Shown here one piece after another: positions 1 to 8,761 of a DNA stretch of 64,000 nucleotides. The position numbers and the translations under genes were made by a program. The notes below the pieces were generated by a model. The model was not told the DNA's origin and searched no databases. It saw nothing but the letters and a program-made list of their open reading frames with translations. This DNA comes from Gammaproteobacteria bacterium (GTDB taxonomy: Bacteria > Pseudomonadota > Gammaproteobacteria > Competibacterales > Competibacteraceae). The stretch lies in assembly GCA_024235035.1 (NCBI GenBank), contig JACKNE010000010.1, positions 186,001 to 250,000 on the forward strand, in the 5' to 3' direction. Position 1 is the stretch's first letter. Each line of letters begins with the position of its first letter.

Positions 1-2
1 TG

Positions 3-413
3 GGGGCTACAGGCTTGGTGAGCCGTGAGGAGATGAGCCAACCCCCCAAACCGTTGGAAGCGCAGCGCTGGGCCGGAGCTGTGGATACGGTTGGCAGTAC
101 GATGCTGGCGCGGGTTCTGGCTGAGGTTGACTACGGTGGCGCAGTGGCGGCCTGCGGTCTAGCGGGTGGGGCGGATCTGCCGACCACAGTCATGCCCTTT
201 ATTCTGCGTGGCGTCAGGTTGCTCGGCGTGGATTCAGTGCTGTGTCCTCTAGCCCGGCGCCGGCAGGCCTGGGCGCGGTTGGCTCAGGATCTTTCCGGCA
301 ACGCTTTGCAAAGCATCGCTCATATCGCCTCGCTGGAAGAAGTCCCCCAATTAGCCGGGGACATTATCGCTGGTCGAGTTCGTGGTCGGACGATCATCGA
401 TCCCAATGCTTAA
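3..413 (+). CDS. acuI: Acrylyl-CoA reductase / YhdH-type NADPH oxidoreductase, C-terminal part
   Basis: This is the C-terminal 136 or so codons of a medium-chain dehydrogenase/reductase, cut by the window edge. The frame is open from base 3, so the first in-frame TTG is not the real start. The stretch around AQRWAGAVDTVGSTMLARVL followed by GGAVAACGLAGG and then PFILRGVRLLGVDS is the signature of the YhdH/YhfP/AcuI group, which reduces acrylyl-CoA to propionyl-CoA or acts as an NADPH quinone reductase. It ends two bases before the stop of the convergent RND gene. A link to the nearby propionyl-CoA carboxylase genes is plausible but is inference. Confidence 0.85.
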   Translation, partial: GATGLVSREEMSQPPKPLEAQRWAGAVDTVGSTMLARVLAEVDYGGAVAACGLAGGADLPTTVMPFILRGVRLLGVDSVLCPLARRRQAWARLAQDLSGNALQSIAHIASLEEVPQLAGDIIAGRVRGRTIIDPNA

Positions 414-414
414 G

Positions 415-3400
415 TCAGCCATCGGTAGCGGAGCAGGTAACAATCATGCGCCGCCGCCCTGGGGAACGCTGGCGCATGAAGAACCGATACAGCACCGGCA
501 TCACGAACAGAGTTAGGATCGTCGAGAAAGCCAATCCCCAAACGATGCTGGCTGCCACCGGCCCCCACAGCAGCGACTTCCCAGCCAACCCGAATGCCAG
601 TGAGAACAACCCGGCGATGGTGGTGCCAGTGGTCATCAGGATAGCGATCACTCGCCGCCGCGCGGCGTAGAGCGTGGCATGCAACGCCCTCATGCCTTTG
701 GCTCGGCGGGTGTTGGCCGCGTCGATCAGCACGATCGCCGCATTGACCGCGATTCCGGTCAGGGCGATCACGCCATACAGAGTGTATAGCGACATCGGGT
801 TGCCGGAAATCAACAGTCCCAGCGTGACTCCAGTGAACGCCAGTGGCACGGTCACCAGAATCAGGAGCGGTTGGAAATAACTGCGAAACTGAGCGGCCAG
901 AATCAGGTAGATCAGACCGACTCCAAGCAGGAACAGAGGCCCCATAGCATCCAGCGATTCATTGATATCGTCTAATTCGCCAGAGAAATCCAGATTGGTG
1001 TTAGGATAACGCGCCCGGATCAACTCCCACTCGGCGCGTAACGCATTGTTAGCGGATAAAGTGTCGTTAAGAGCCAAGTCGAGATCGGCTTCTACGGTGA
1101 TAGCTCGGCGTAGATTCCAGTGCCGAATCAAGCCGAGACTCTCGCGCTCCTCAGCCACCAGCAAAGCACCTAGGGCCGTGATTCCTCCGCCAGGCAGCGC
1201 CACCGGATCATCCAATATTTCTCGGACCCGCGCTACGGTGCGCGGCGCAGCGCGGACCCGCAACTCCACTTTCTCGCCCTGATTGCGCAGATCGGCGACC
1301 ACCTCACCATCCAGATGCAGTCGCACCAACCGGGCGACCAGTCCTGGGTCCAGTCCCGCGTTACGGGCGGCGTTGACATCGACTTGCAGATTCAACTCGC
1401 CACGGCCCGAGGTATCGTTATCCACCACGTCGCGGGCGCCGGGAAGCTTGGCGATGATCGCCTTCACAGCGTTGGCGGCAGTGCGGAGTTCCTGACGATC
1501 ATCGGCGCGCACCTTGACGCTGATCGGTTTGGCAATCGGTGGGCCGCCAGATAGCTTGAGAAAGGAAATCTTCGCCCGCCCAGGGGTATGGGTCACGGCT
1601 GTACGCATGTCTTCGATAATCGCGTCCAATCCACGCATCTGCGGTGTCGCCGGATTGAGCGACACCGCAATCTGGGCATACTGGTCACCGTAGAGTACCT
1701 CGGTTTCAGTGAACTGGACGCCGGCTAGCGAGACCACCGAACGCGCCTCACCTTCGCGCAATCTAGCGCGTACCCGTTTCTCCACGGCCAAGGCTTGTCG
1801 TAAGGTCTCTGCCAGTGGGGCGTCCGCCGGCATGTCCACATTGACGTAGTACAGTCGGATTGGGTCGAAGGCGAAGAACTGGAATTTGATTAGTCCAGCG
1901 CCCATGGCGGCGCCCGCCCCGAGAAACAACGCTAGCGCCAAGCCCAGGTAGAAGATTGGATGACGCATGACATGAATCAGCATTCGGGTGTACTTGATCC
2001 GCATCCAGTGGGTCCATCGTTCCCGCAGCGCCTGGGTATGCGAGCGACTGATCGCACGGTTGCCCAGCGCCACCACATGCGCCGGCAGCATCCAGAATGC
2101 TTCGATCAAGCTGACCGTCAACCCGGTCGTGACCACGAAGGGGATGACGAACATGAATTTGCCGACGATGCCTGGCAGCAGCATCAGCGGCAGGAACGCC
2201 GCGATGGTGGTGGACACAGCCGCGAATACGGGTAAACCGACCTCACGCAATGCGTCCAATGTCGCATCGAGCGCCGCCATGCCGCGCTCCATGCGAAAAT
2301 AGGTCGCTTCGACGATGACCACTGCATCGTCCACCAACATGCCTAGCACAATGACGATACCGAGCAACACCGAGACATTCAGTGTCGATCCGACTGCATC
2401 TAGCAACACGAAAGCTCCCGTGACGGAAAACACCACGCCTAGCGCGACCAGAGTCGCAATACGCGAACCCAGGAATAGCCAACATACGCCCAGTACCAGC
2501 AACAGACCGATGGCAGCGTTGTTTTGCATCACCCCCAGTGCTTGGCGAGTCGGCACCGTCTGATCATCGGTCAGGGTCAATTTCAGCCCGCTGCCGGCCA
2601 ACACCGTATTCTTGCGCTCGATGTAATCGCGAATTCGGCCCACCAGCTCCAGAGTATTGATATAGCCAATCTTGGAGATGGATAGCATGACGCCGGGCTG
2701 ACCATGCATGGCGGCCCGTTGCAATGGATCGTCGCGTCCTCGCCGCACCTGGGCGACAGCGTCCAGTGGGATGCGGGCGTCAGCCGTACCGGATGGTTGC
2801 AGGTAGAACCCCGCCAATGATTCGGGATCGACGGTGGTGCCGCTGACCCGCACCAACCATTTACTGTCGCCGGTTTCGATCTTGCCGGCGAACACGTCGC
2901 GAAACCACAAGCGCAAGGCATCGGCCAGATCAGCCGCCGTCAAGCCGCGCGCCGCCAGTGCGGGGGGCGCAAATTCGACTTGCAACTCCGGGTCCTGAAA
3001 TCCGAGCGCCAATACCTGGTCAATGCCAGGAATCTGTTCGAGGTCATCTTTGATCACGCGCGTAGTGGAGCGCAGATGCTCATCATCGGCTTGTCCGGTC
3101 AACATCACCATGGCGGTGGGGAAACCATTGGAGGTGGTGATTTCGAGAATTTCCGGGTCCAGTGCTTCCGCCGGTAGTTCCGTGTTGGCTTGATTCTGGA
3201 TTTCGCGACGCAGATCGTTGACCCGTTTATCGAATACGCGCACGGAAATATCGCGAAACCGCACCAGGATATTCGAGACGCCTTCGCGCGAGGAACTGAG
3301 CACGAATTTAGTGTCTTGCACCTTGCGAATGGCGTCTTCCAACGGGTTGGTGATGCGCTTTTCCACGTCTTCGGCGGAGGCGCTAGGCAAGACGGTGATG

Positions 3401-3540
3401 ATGTTGACCCAGTTGAAATTGATTTCCGGATCCTGTTCACGAGGCATGCGGGAGTAGGCGATCAGACCCATCAGGATCACCACCACGAAAGCGATATTCG
3501 CCAGCGGGTGATTGGTGATCAGCGCCCGGACGAAACGCAT
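415..3540 (-). CDS. RND efflux permease (HAE/AcrB-like)
   Basis: Inner-membrane proton-driven pump of the resistance-nodulation-division superfamily, about 1041 residues, the normal length. A first membrane segment at the N-terminus (PLANIAFVVVILMGLIAY) is followed by a large periplasmic porter region. The central membrane block contains the paired aspartates of the proton relay in GMLVDDAVVIVEA, and a second membrane block ends the protein. The start is taken as the ATG at 3540, one base after the adaptor stop, because the residues from MRFVRALITNHP fit the family N-terminus; longer readings run into the adaptor gene. It pairs with the adaptor directly upstream. No outer-membrane TolC-like gene and no regulator are in view, so the substrate cannot be named. 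Confidence 0.93.
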   Translation of the reverse strand: MRFVRALITNHPLANIAFVVVILMGLIAYSRMPREQDPEINFNWVNIITVLPSASAEDVEKRITNPLEDAIRKVQDTKFVLSSSREGVSNILVRFRDISVRVFDKRVNDLRREIQNQANTELPAEALDPEILEITTSNGFPTAMVMLTGQADDEHLRSTTRVIKDDLEQIPGIDQVLALGFQDPELQVEFAPPALAARGLTAADLADALRLWFRDVFAGKIETGDSKWLVRVSGTTVDPESLAGFYLQPSGTADARIPLDAVAQVRRGRDDPLQRAAMHGQPGVMLSISKIGYINTLELVGRIRDYIERKNTVLAGSGLKLTLTDDQTVPTRQALGVMQNNAAIGLLLVLGVCWLFLGSRIATLVALGVVFSVTGAFVLLDAVGSTLNVSVLLGIVIVLGMLVDDAVVIVEATYFRMERGMAALDATLDALREVGLPVFAAVSTTIAAFLPLMLLPGIVGKFMFVIPFVVTTGLTVSLIEAFWMLPAHVVALGNRAISRSHTQALRERWTHWMRIKYTRMLIHVMRHPIFYLGLALALFLGAGAAMGAGLIKFQFFAFDPIRLYYVNVDMPADAPLAETLRQALAVEKRVRARLREGEARSVVSLAGVQFTETEVLYGDQYAQIAVSLNPATPQMRGLDAIIEDMRTAVTHTPGRAKISFLKLSGGPPIAKPISVKVRADDRQELRTAANAVKAIIAKLPGARDVVDNDTSGRGELNLQVDVNAARNAGLDPGLVARLVRLHLDGEVVADLRNQGEKVELRVRAAPRTVARVREILDDPVALPGGGITALGALLVAEERESLGLIRHWNLRRAITVEADLDLALNDTLSANNALRAEWELIRARYPNTNLDFSGELDDINESLDAMGPLFLLGVGLIYLILAAQFRSYFQPLLILVTVPLAFTGVTLGLLISGNPMSLYTLYGVIALTGIAVNAAIVLIDAANTRRAKGMRALHATLYAARRRVIAILMTTGTTIAGLFSLAFGLAGKSLLWGPVAASIVWGLAFSTILTLFVMPVLYRFFMRQRSPGRRRMIVTCSATDG

Positions 3541-3541
3541 C

Positions 3542-4558
3542 TCAGCGTGCCTCATCGACGGTGACGGGCTGGCCATCGTTCAAGCCCTGTTGGCCGTGGG
3601 TCACGAGCCAGGTTTCCGGTGGCAGGGCGATGGTGAAGGGTCGGCCTTCCTGAGCATCAGGGGTCGGTATGAACCGGGCGTGACCGTCCTCCACGACAAA
3701 TGCACCCAGAGTCTGGTCGCGTTTGACCAATAGATCGGCGGGCAGCCGTCCGCGCGTGCCTTCCCAGTGCAAGATGCCGCTGCTACCGGGCGGCGCGGTG
3801 GGTCCAGTGAACGCCAGCCGGGCGACCTGGGTGCGGGCAGCGACCTCCACGATCGGTGACAGCCGTAGCAAGCGTGCCGGATAGCGCTGGCCCTGGCTGG
3901 CGAAGATGAGATTGACTGCTTGTGGTAGTGCATCGGTTTGAGTGGCTTGTATCTGAGCTTCGATCTCCGGTGGCGCTAAATCCACTAGCCGTAACAAAAT
4001 CGTTCCTGGCCTGGCCAGCGCGCCGACCTGAGCCGATCGTTCCAGCACCACGCCGGTGAAGGGTGCGATGATCCGACATTTCTCTACATTGCGCGCGGCT
4101 ATCGCTCGCTGTGCCTGAGTGACGTCGCGATCCGCCTCGGCTGCCTGCACCCCAGTTTGCAGTTCCATGACGGCATCGTCGGACACGAATTGTTTCTTGC
4201 GCAGCGACAAGGCTTGCTGTAGCCGTTGCTCGGCCAGCGCGACGCGCGCCTGCGCCGCCGAGACTTGTGCATCGGCTTGAGCCAGTGCCAGTTGATAATC
4301 GGTGGCGTCGAGCTCCAGCAACTGTTGCCCGGCCTTGACCGTACTGCCGACCTCAGCATGGATGCGCGCTACCGTGGCTGTCACTTCGGCGGCCATACGG
4401 CTGTCATTGCGGGCAATCACGCTGGCTGGCGCGGTGCCCCGATCAGGCAGTGCCACCTCGCGAAAGGGGCGGGCATGGATACTGACCGGATCGGCAATTT
4501 GCGCCAGAGAGATCGAAAAGTGGAGTAGACCGACGATAAGCAGGACCAGTCGTGACAT
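3542..4558 (-). CDS. RND periplasmic adaptor (membrane fusion protein)
   Basis: HlyD/AcrA-type adaptor of about 338 residues that would link the RND permease to an outer-membrane channel. It has an N-terminal signal or anchor (LVLLIVGLLHFSISLAQ). A biotinyl-lipoyl-like half motif VNxx in ARIHAEVGSTVKAGQQLLELDATDY comes next, then an alanine/glutamine-rich coiled hairpin (LAQADAQVSAAQARVALAEQ), the second lipoyl half around IIAPFTGVVLERSAQVGALA, and beta-barrel and membrane-proximal domains. The ATG at 4558 is preferred. A TTG five codons upstream is possible, and neither has a strong ribosome site. It is transcribed ahead of the permease with a one-base gap, so the two are surely cotranscribed. 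Confidence 0.9.
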   Translation of the reverse strand: MSRLVLLIVGLLHFSISLAQIADPVSIHARPFREVALPDRGTAPASVIARNDSRMAAEVTATVARIHAEVGSTVKAGQQLLELDATDYQLALAQADAQVSAAQARVALAEQRLQQALSLRKKQFVSDDAVMELQTGVQAAEADRDVTQAQRAIAARNVEKCRIIAPFTGVVLERSAQVGALARPGTILLRLVDLAPPEIEAQIQATQTDALPQAVNLIFASQGQRYPARLLRLSPIVEVAARTQVARLAFTGPTAPPGSSGILHWEGTRGRLPADLLVKRDQTLGAFVVEDGHARFIPTPDAQEGRPFTIALPPETWLVTHGQQGLNDGQPVTVDEAR

Positions 4559-4865
4559 GGAAGGGCATTTCAACGGTTACGGCGAATGAGGAAGTTTGAA
4601 TGGCAAAATCGTACAACCCAGAACACTATACTCGTGGCCGTAGGTTGAGAAAACACAGCGTTACCCCATGATGACTCAGAATATTGATTTTTGCTTTGTT
4701 CGGCCTAGCGGGTACCGCTGAGGAGCGCTATCCATAGGGTCGCCTGCGATAGACTCCACGCTCAGATACAGGTGGCGGGTTTGAACGACACAGCCCGGAC
4801 TCGTTGCCCGGGCTGGATTTACGAAGAAAACAGGTAGAACGGGCCGAAAGCCCGTTCGTCATCGG
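4559..4865. other. Intergenic region between efflux adaptor and pccA
   Basis: About 300 bases with no convincing gene. It must hold the promoter of the minus-strand efflux pair and the end of the pcc transcript. Two hairpins are visible near pccA: a strong one at 4837-4857 and a second, CAGCCCGG/CCGGGCTG at 4791-4815, which has no clear T tract. A small palindrome AGCGG-GTA-CCGCT lies near 4709. Confidence 0.5.
4825..4857 (-). terminator. Rho-independent terminator after pccA
   Basis: Read on the minus strand, a perfect 8-bp stem GAACGGGC / GCCCGTTC with loop TTTCG is followed by TACCTGTTTTC. It starts eight bases beyond the pccA stop codon. Confidence 0.75.
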
Positions 4866-6851
4866 TTATTCGAACTCGATGATGGCCTGATCAACAGCCA
4901 GACTGTCGCCTGGCGCCGCCATGATCTTGGCCACCTTGGCGTCGTGATCGGCGCGTAGCACATTCTCCATCTTCATCGCCTCGATGACCGCCAATTCCTC
5001 ACCGGCCTTGACCTCCTGGCCAATCTGGACGCTGAGTTTGGTCAGCAGGCCCGGCATAGGCGACATCAGATATTTTGACATATCTGGCGCTTCCTTGACC
5101 GGCATCATGGCCTGCAATTCGGCGACCATCGGTGACAGCACCATCACATCGGCCTGTGAACCCCAGTGGAACAGCCGGTAGACCATGTCGCGGCGCTCGA
5201 CCTGAATGCAGATTTCAGTGCCGTTCAGTGTGCCTTTGAACAGTGGATAACCAAACTGCCATTCGCTGCGCACCTGATAGTCTTCACCCATGTACACCAC
5301 ATTGTAACCACCCTCCGCCGGGTCGATATGTACTGGGTATTGCTCGCCGCCCATCAACACGACCCAATCGTTTTTGACGACACGCTCATGACCGAGCAGT
5401 TGGCCGCTGATTTCAGCGGCGCGATCCAGATAGCGGCGATGCAGGAAGGCCGCCACCGAAATCAACAACGCCGGGTCGTCATGTGGCACGTCGGCAGCAT
5501 GGAAGCCATTCGGGTATTCCTCGGCGATCATGTTAGTGCTGATCCGTCCGGTCATAAACCGGGTGTGCACCATCAACGCCGCTAGGAAGCTGATGTTGTG
5601 CGCCACTCCACGAATGAAGAATTCGTTGAGGGCATCGCGCATGTGGGTGATGGCGCGGTCGCGGGTCGCTCCGTAGGTGATCAGCTTAGCGATCATCGGA
5701 TCGTAGTACATCGAGACTTCGCTGCCTTCGTAGATGCCGGTATCGACCCGCACCACCTCCGTTTCCTTGGGGGGCATGTACTTGACCAACCGCCCAATCG
5801 AGGGCAGGAAGTTGCGGAACGGGTCTTCGGCATAGACGCGGGCTTCAATCGCCCAACCCTTGAGCTTGACCTCGTCCTGGGTGAAGCTTAATTTCTCACC
5901 GGCGGCGACTCGGATCATCTGCTCGACCAGATCCAGCCCGGTGATATACTCGGTAACCGGGTGCTCGACCTGCAAGCGGGTGTTCATCTCCAAAAAGTAG
6001 AAATTGCGCTTGGAATCGACGATGAACTCGACAGTGCCCGCGGATTGATAATCCACCGCCCGAGACAGTGCGACCGCTTGTTCACCCATCGCCCGGCGGG
6101 TTTTTTCATCCAGGAACGGGGAAGGTGCTTCCTCGATGACCTTTTGATGGCGGCGTTGCAACGAGCATTCGCGCTCGCCCAGGTAGACGATATTGCCGAA
6201 ACTGTCGCCGAGTACCTGGATTTCGATATGACGCGGCTCCTCGATGTACTTTTCGACGAACACCCGGTCATCGCCAAAGGAAGAGCGGGCCTCATTCGTC
6301 GCGCGCTCGAAGCCGTCGGCGCATTCGGCGTCGTTCCAGGCGATACGCATCCCCTTACCGCCACCGCCAGCGCTGGCTTTGAGCATCACCGGGTAACCGA
6401 TGCTCCGCGCGATTTCCAAGGCATGCTCGGTATCTTTGATCACATCGGTGTGGCCGGGCACGGTATTGACCCCGGCTTCCTTGGCCAAGATCTTGGAGGT
6501 GATCTTGTCGCCCATGGCCTCGATGGCGCGCACCTTGGGGCCGATGAACGCGATCCCTTCCTTTTCCAGCGCCTCGCAGAAAGCTGGTCGTTCGGACAAG
6601 AATCCATAGCCCGGATGAACTGCCTCCGCGCCGGTATCCTTGCACGCTTGGATGATGCGCTCCATCACCAAATAGCTTTGCGCGGTGGGCGGCGGACCGA
6701 TCAGGACGGCTTCGTCGGCCATGTCGACATGCAGCGCGTCCCGATCGGCTTCGGAGTAGACGGCCACGGTTTTGATGCCCATCTTGCGGGCGGTCTTGAT
6801 GACTCGGCAGGCGATTTCGCCGCGGTTGGCAATGAGAATTTTCTTGAACAT
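4866..6851 (-). CDS. pccA: Propionyl-CoA carboxylase, biotin-carrying alpha subunit
   Basis: 661 residues, the usual PccA length. The N-terminal biotin carboxylase begins MFKKILIANRGEIACRVI and includes the ATP-grasp loop SAGGGGKGMR and the EMNTRLQVEHPVTE active-site segment. It is followed by the BT linker domain and a C-terminal biotinyl domain whose AMKM site puts biotin on about Lys627. It carboxylates biotin with ATP and bicarbonate for transfer by PccB to propionyl-CoA (possibly also acetyl-CoA), giving methylmalonyl-CoA. The ATG at 6851 is chosen because it begins the conserved domain and has AGGGAG upstream; the open frame extends 95 codons further but only into pccB. The gap to pccB is 14 bases. 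No methylmalonyl-CoA mutase or epimerase is in the window. Confidence 0.93.
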   Translation of the reverse strand: MFKKILIANRGEIACRVIKTARKMGIKTVAVYSEADRDALHVDMADEAVLIGPPPTAQSYLVMERIIQACKDTGAEAVHPGYGFLSERPAFCEALEKEGIAFIGPKVRAIEAMGDKITSKILAKEAGVNTVPGHTDVIKDTEHALEIARSIGYPVMLKASAGGGGKGMRIAWNDAECADGFERATNEARSSFGDDRVFVEKYIEEPRHIEIQVLGDSFGNIVYLGERECSLQRRHQKVIEEAPSPFLDEKTRRAMGEQAVALSRAVDYQSAGTVEFIVDSKRNFYFLEMNTRLQVEHPVTEYITGLDLVEQMIRVAAGEKLSFTQDEVKLKGWAIEARVYAEDPFRNFLPSIGRLVKYMPPKETEVVRVDTGIYEGSEVSMYYDPMIAKLITYGATRDRAITHMRDALNEFFIRGVAHNISFLAALMVHTRFMTGRISTNMIAEEYPNGFHAADVPHDDPALLISVAAFLHRRYLDRAAEISGQLLGHERVVKNDWVVLMGGEQYPVHIDPAEGGYNVVYMGEDYQVRSEWQFGYPLFKGTLNGTEICIQVERRDMVYRLFHWGSQADVMVLSPMVAELQAMMPVKEAPDMSKYLMSPMPGLLTKLSVQIGQEVKAGEELAVIEAMKMENVLRADHDAKVAKIMAAPGDSLAVDQAIIEFE

Positions 6852-6865
6852 GTCTCGCTTCTCCC

Positions 6866-8398
6866 TTACAGCGGAATGTTGCCGTGCTTGCGCCACGGAT
6901 TTTCGAGTTCCTTGTCCCGCAGCATCGCCAGCGAGCGGCAGATACGCTTGCGGGTGCCGTGCGGCATGATCACGTCGTCGATGAAACCGCGATGACCGGC
7001 GATGAAGGGGTTGGCGAATTTCTTGCGGTATTCCTCGGTGCGCGCCTCGATCTTGGCCGGATCGCCGATGTCCTGCCGGAAAATGATTTCGACCGCGCCT
7101 TTGGGACCCATGACCGCGATTTCGGCGGTCGGCCAAGCGAAGTTGACGTCGCCGCGCAGGTGCTTGGAACTCATGACGTCATAAGCGCCGCCGTAGGCCT
7201 TGCGGGTAATGATGGTGACTTTGGGTACAGTACATTCAGCGTAGGCGTAGAGTAGTTTGGCGCCGTGCTTGATGATGCCGCCATATTCCTGCGATGTGCC
7301 GGGCATGAAGCCAGGCACATCGACGAAGGTGATGATCGGAATATTGAAGGCGTCGCAGAAGCGCACGAAACGGGCGGCTTTGATCGAGGACTTGATGTCC
7401 AGGCAACCAGCTAGAACCATCGGCTGGTTGGCGACGATGCCTACCGGCCAACCGTCCATCCGCGCCAGGCCGACGATGATGTTCTTGGCGTTATCCGGCT
7501 GGATTTCGAAGAAATCCACATCGTCCACGACCTTTAGGATCAGCTCCTTCATGTCGTAGGGCTTGTTGGCGTTATCGGGAATCAGTGTATCCAGCGAGTA
7601 ATCCAGCCGGTTCGCCGGATCTGGCGTGGGCCGGAAAGGCGGCTTTTCCCGGTTATTGGCCGGTAGAAAGTTGATGAAACGGCGCAACATTAATAGTGCA
7701 TGGATATCGTTTTCAAAGGCTCGGTCGCACACACCTGACTTTACCGAATGCGACATAGCGCCGCCCAGCTCCTCGGCGGTGACTTCTTCGTGGGTGACGG
7801 TCTTGACGACCTCGGGACCTGTTACAAACATGTAAGAGGTATCCTTGACCATGAAGATGAAGTCGGTCATAGCGGGTGAATACACCGCGCCGCCGGCGCA
7901 GGGGCCCATGATCAGGGAAATCTGTGGAATGACCCCGGAGGCCATGACATTGCGCTGGAATACATTGGCATAACCAGCCAGCGAGTCCACGCCTTCCTGG
8001 ATGCGGGCGCCGCCAGAGTCGTTCAGGCCGATGACCGGTGCGCCGACCTTGATGGCATGATCCATGATTTTGCAGATTTTTTCAGCGTGGGGTTCCGACA
8101 GGGAACCGCCGAACACGGTGAAATCCTGGCTGAACACGAAGACGATGCGACCATTGACCGTGCCATAGCCGGTTACGACTCCGTCGCCGGGAATCGAGGT
8201 GTCGCCCATACCGAAATCGGTGCAGCGATGCTCGACGAACATGTCCCATTCTTCGAAACTGCCCGGATCGAGCAGAACTTCGATGCGCTCGCGGGCACTG
8301 AGTTTGCCCCGCTTATGCTGCGCGTCAATGCGGCGCTGACCCCCACCCAGACGGGCGCCAGCGCGTTTTTGTTCTAATTGGTGAATAATGTCATGCAT
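6866..8398 (-). CDS. pccB: Propionyl-CoA carboxylase, carboxyltransferase beta subunit
   Basis: 510 residues of the crotonase-like carboxyltransferase fold. The N half binds acyl-CoA (LNDSGGARIQEGVDSLAGYA, then MGPCAGGAVYSPAMTDF) and the C half binds carboxybiotin (VDVPGFMPGTSQEYGGIIKHGAKLLYAYA). It moves the carboxyl from biotin on PccA to propionyl-CoA. The ATG at 8398 has a strong AAGGAGAG ribosome site eight bases upstream. A GTG ten codons further out is open but sits over that site, so it is not used. It is the first gene of the pccBA operon, and a promoter should lie in the divergent gap before 8762. Confidence 0.93.
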   Translation of the reverse strand: MHDIIHQLEQKRAGARLGGGQRRIDAQHKRGKLSARERIEVLLDPGSFEEWDMFVEHRCTDFGMGDTSIPGDGVVTGYGTVNGRIVFVFSQDFTVFGGSLSEPHAEKICKIMDHAIKVGAPVIGLNDSGGARIQEGVDSLAGYANVFQRNVMASGVIPQISLIMGPCAGGAVYSPAMTDFIFMVKDTSYMFVTGPEVVKTVTHEEVTAEELGGAMSHSVKSGVCDRAFENDIHALLMLRRFINFLPANNREKPPFRPTPDPANRLDYSLDTLIPDNANKPYDMKELILKVVDDVDFFEIQPDNAKNIIVGLARMDGWPVGIVANQPMVLAGCLDIKSSIKAARFVRFCDAFNIPIITFVDVPGFMPGTSQEYGGIIKHGAKLLYAYAECTVPKVTIITRKAYGGAYDVMSSKHLRGDVNFAWPTAEIAVMGPKGAVEIIFRQDIGDPAKIEARTEEYRKKFANPFIAGHRGFIDDVIMPHGTRKRICRSLAMLRDKELENPWRKHGNIPL

Positions 8399-8761
8399 GA
8401 ACGCTCTCTCCTTACTGATATCGGACACCGCAGTTGAACCGGCGGTGACGGGAGCTTAAAGGCCCGCCTAAATGAGGGGGCGGGCCGGGTGAAAACCGGG
8501 GGATATTCCGGGAAGGTGGGGTAGCCAAGATTTTAATATTGTTCATGGTTCTGGGATAAATGGACGGCAGGCAAGATTGCGGGCCGCTAATTTTAGCTTC
8601 GCCACTTATCATAAGGTTTTTAGGCGTTGCGCGCTATGCGTTCCGGATATTTTCGCGAAGCTAGCCTTGGCCAGCGATAACGCGCTCAGCTGACCTTTGT
8701 TATGATGATCATTGACTATTCACATTAACTATTGATCTACCTTACGCTTTTTCGGAAACCG
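8399..8761. other. Divergent promoter region pccB / RNB ribonuclease
   Basis: 363 bases without a gene between divergent transcription units. It contains a 6-bp inverted repeat CACCGC/GCGGTG near 8426-8447 and a perfect 8-bp hairpin GGCCCGCC/GGCGGGCC at 8461-8486. The half nearest the ribonuclease is AT-rich (TTATGATGATCATTGACTATTC), which suits a promoter. No RNA gene was recognised. Confidence 0.5.
8461..8486. repeat. GC-rich hairpin in the pccB leader
   Basis: Perfect inverted repeat GGCCCGCC and GGCGGGCC with a 10-base spacer, 63 bases upstream of the pccB start. It could be a leader hairpin or operator for pccB, or a degenerate terminator; no T tract follows on either strand. Confidence 0.4.

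Noticed and set aside
5961..6995. 344-codon open frame on the plus strand opposite pccA
   Set aside because: It is antisense to the conserved biotin carboxylase domain; long antisense frames are expected from GC-rich codon bias and the translation resembles no family.
6852..7136. 95-codon upstream extension of pccA
   Set aside because: It lies entirely within pccB, and its translation is low-complexity Arg/His-rich shadow sequence; the ATG at 6851 has the ribosome site and family N-terminus.
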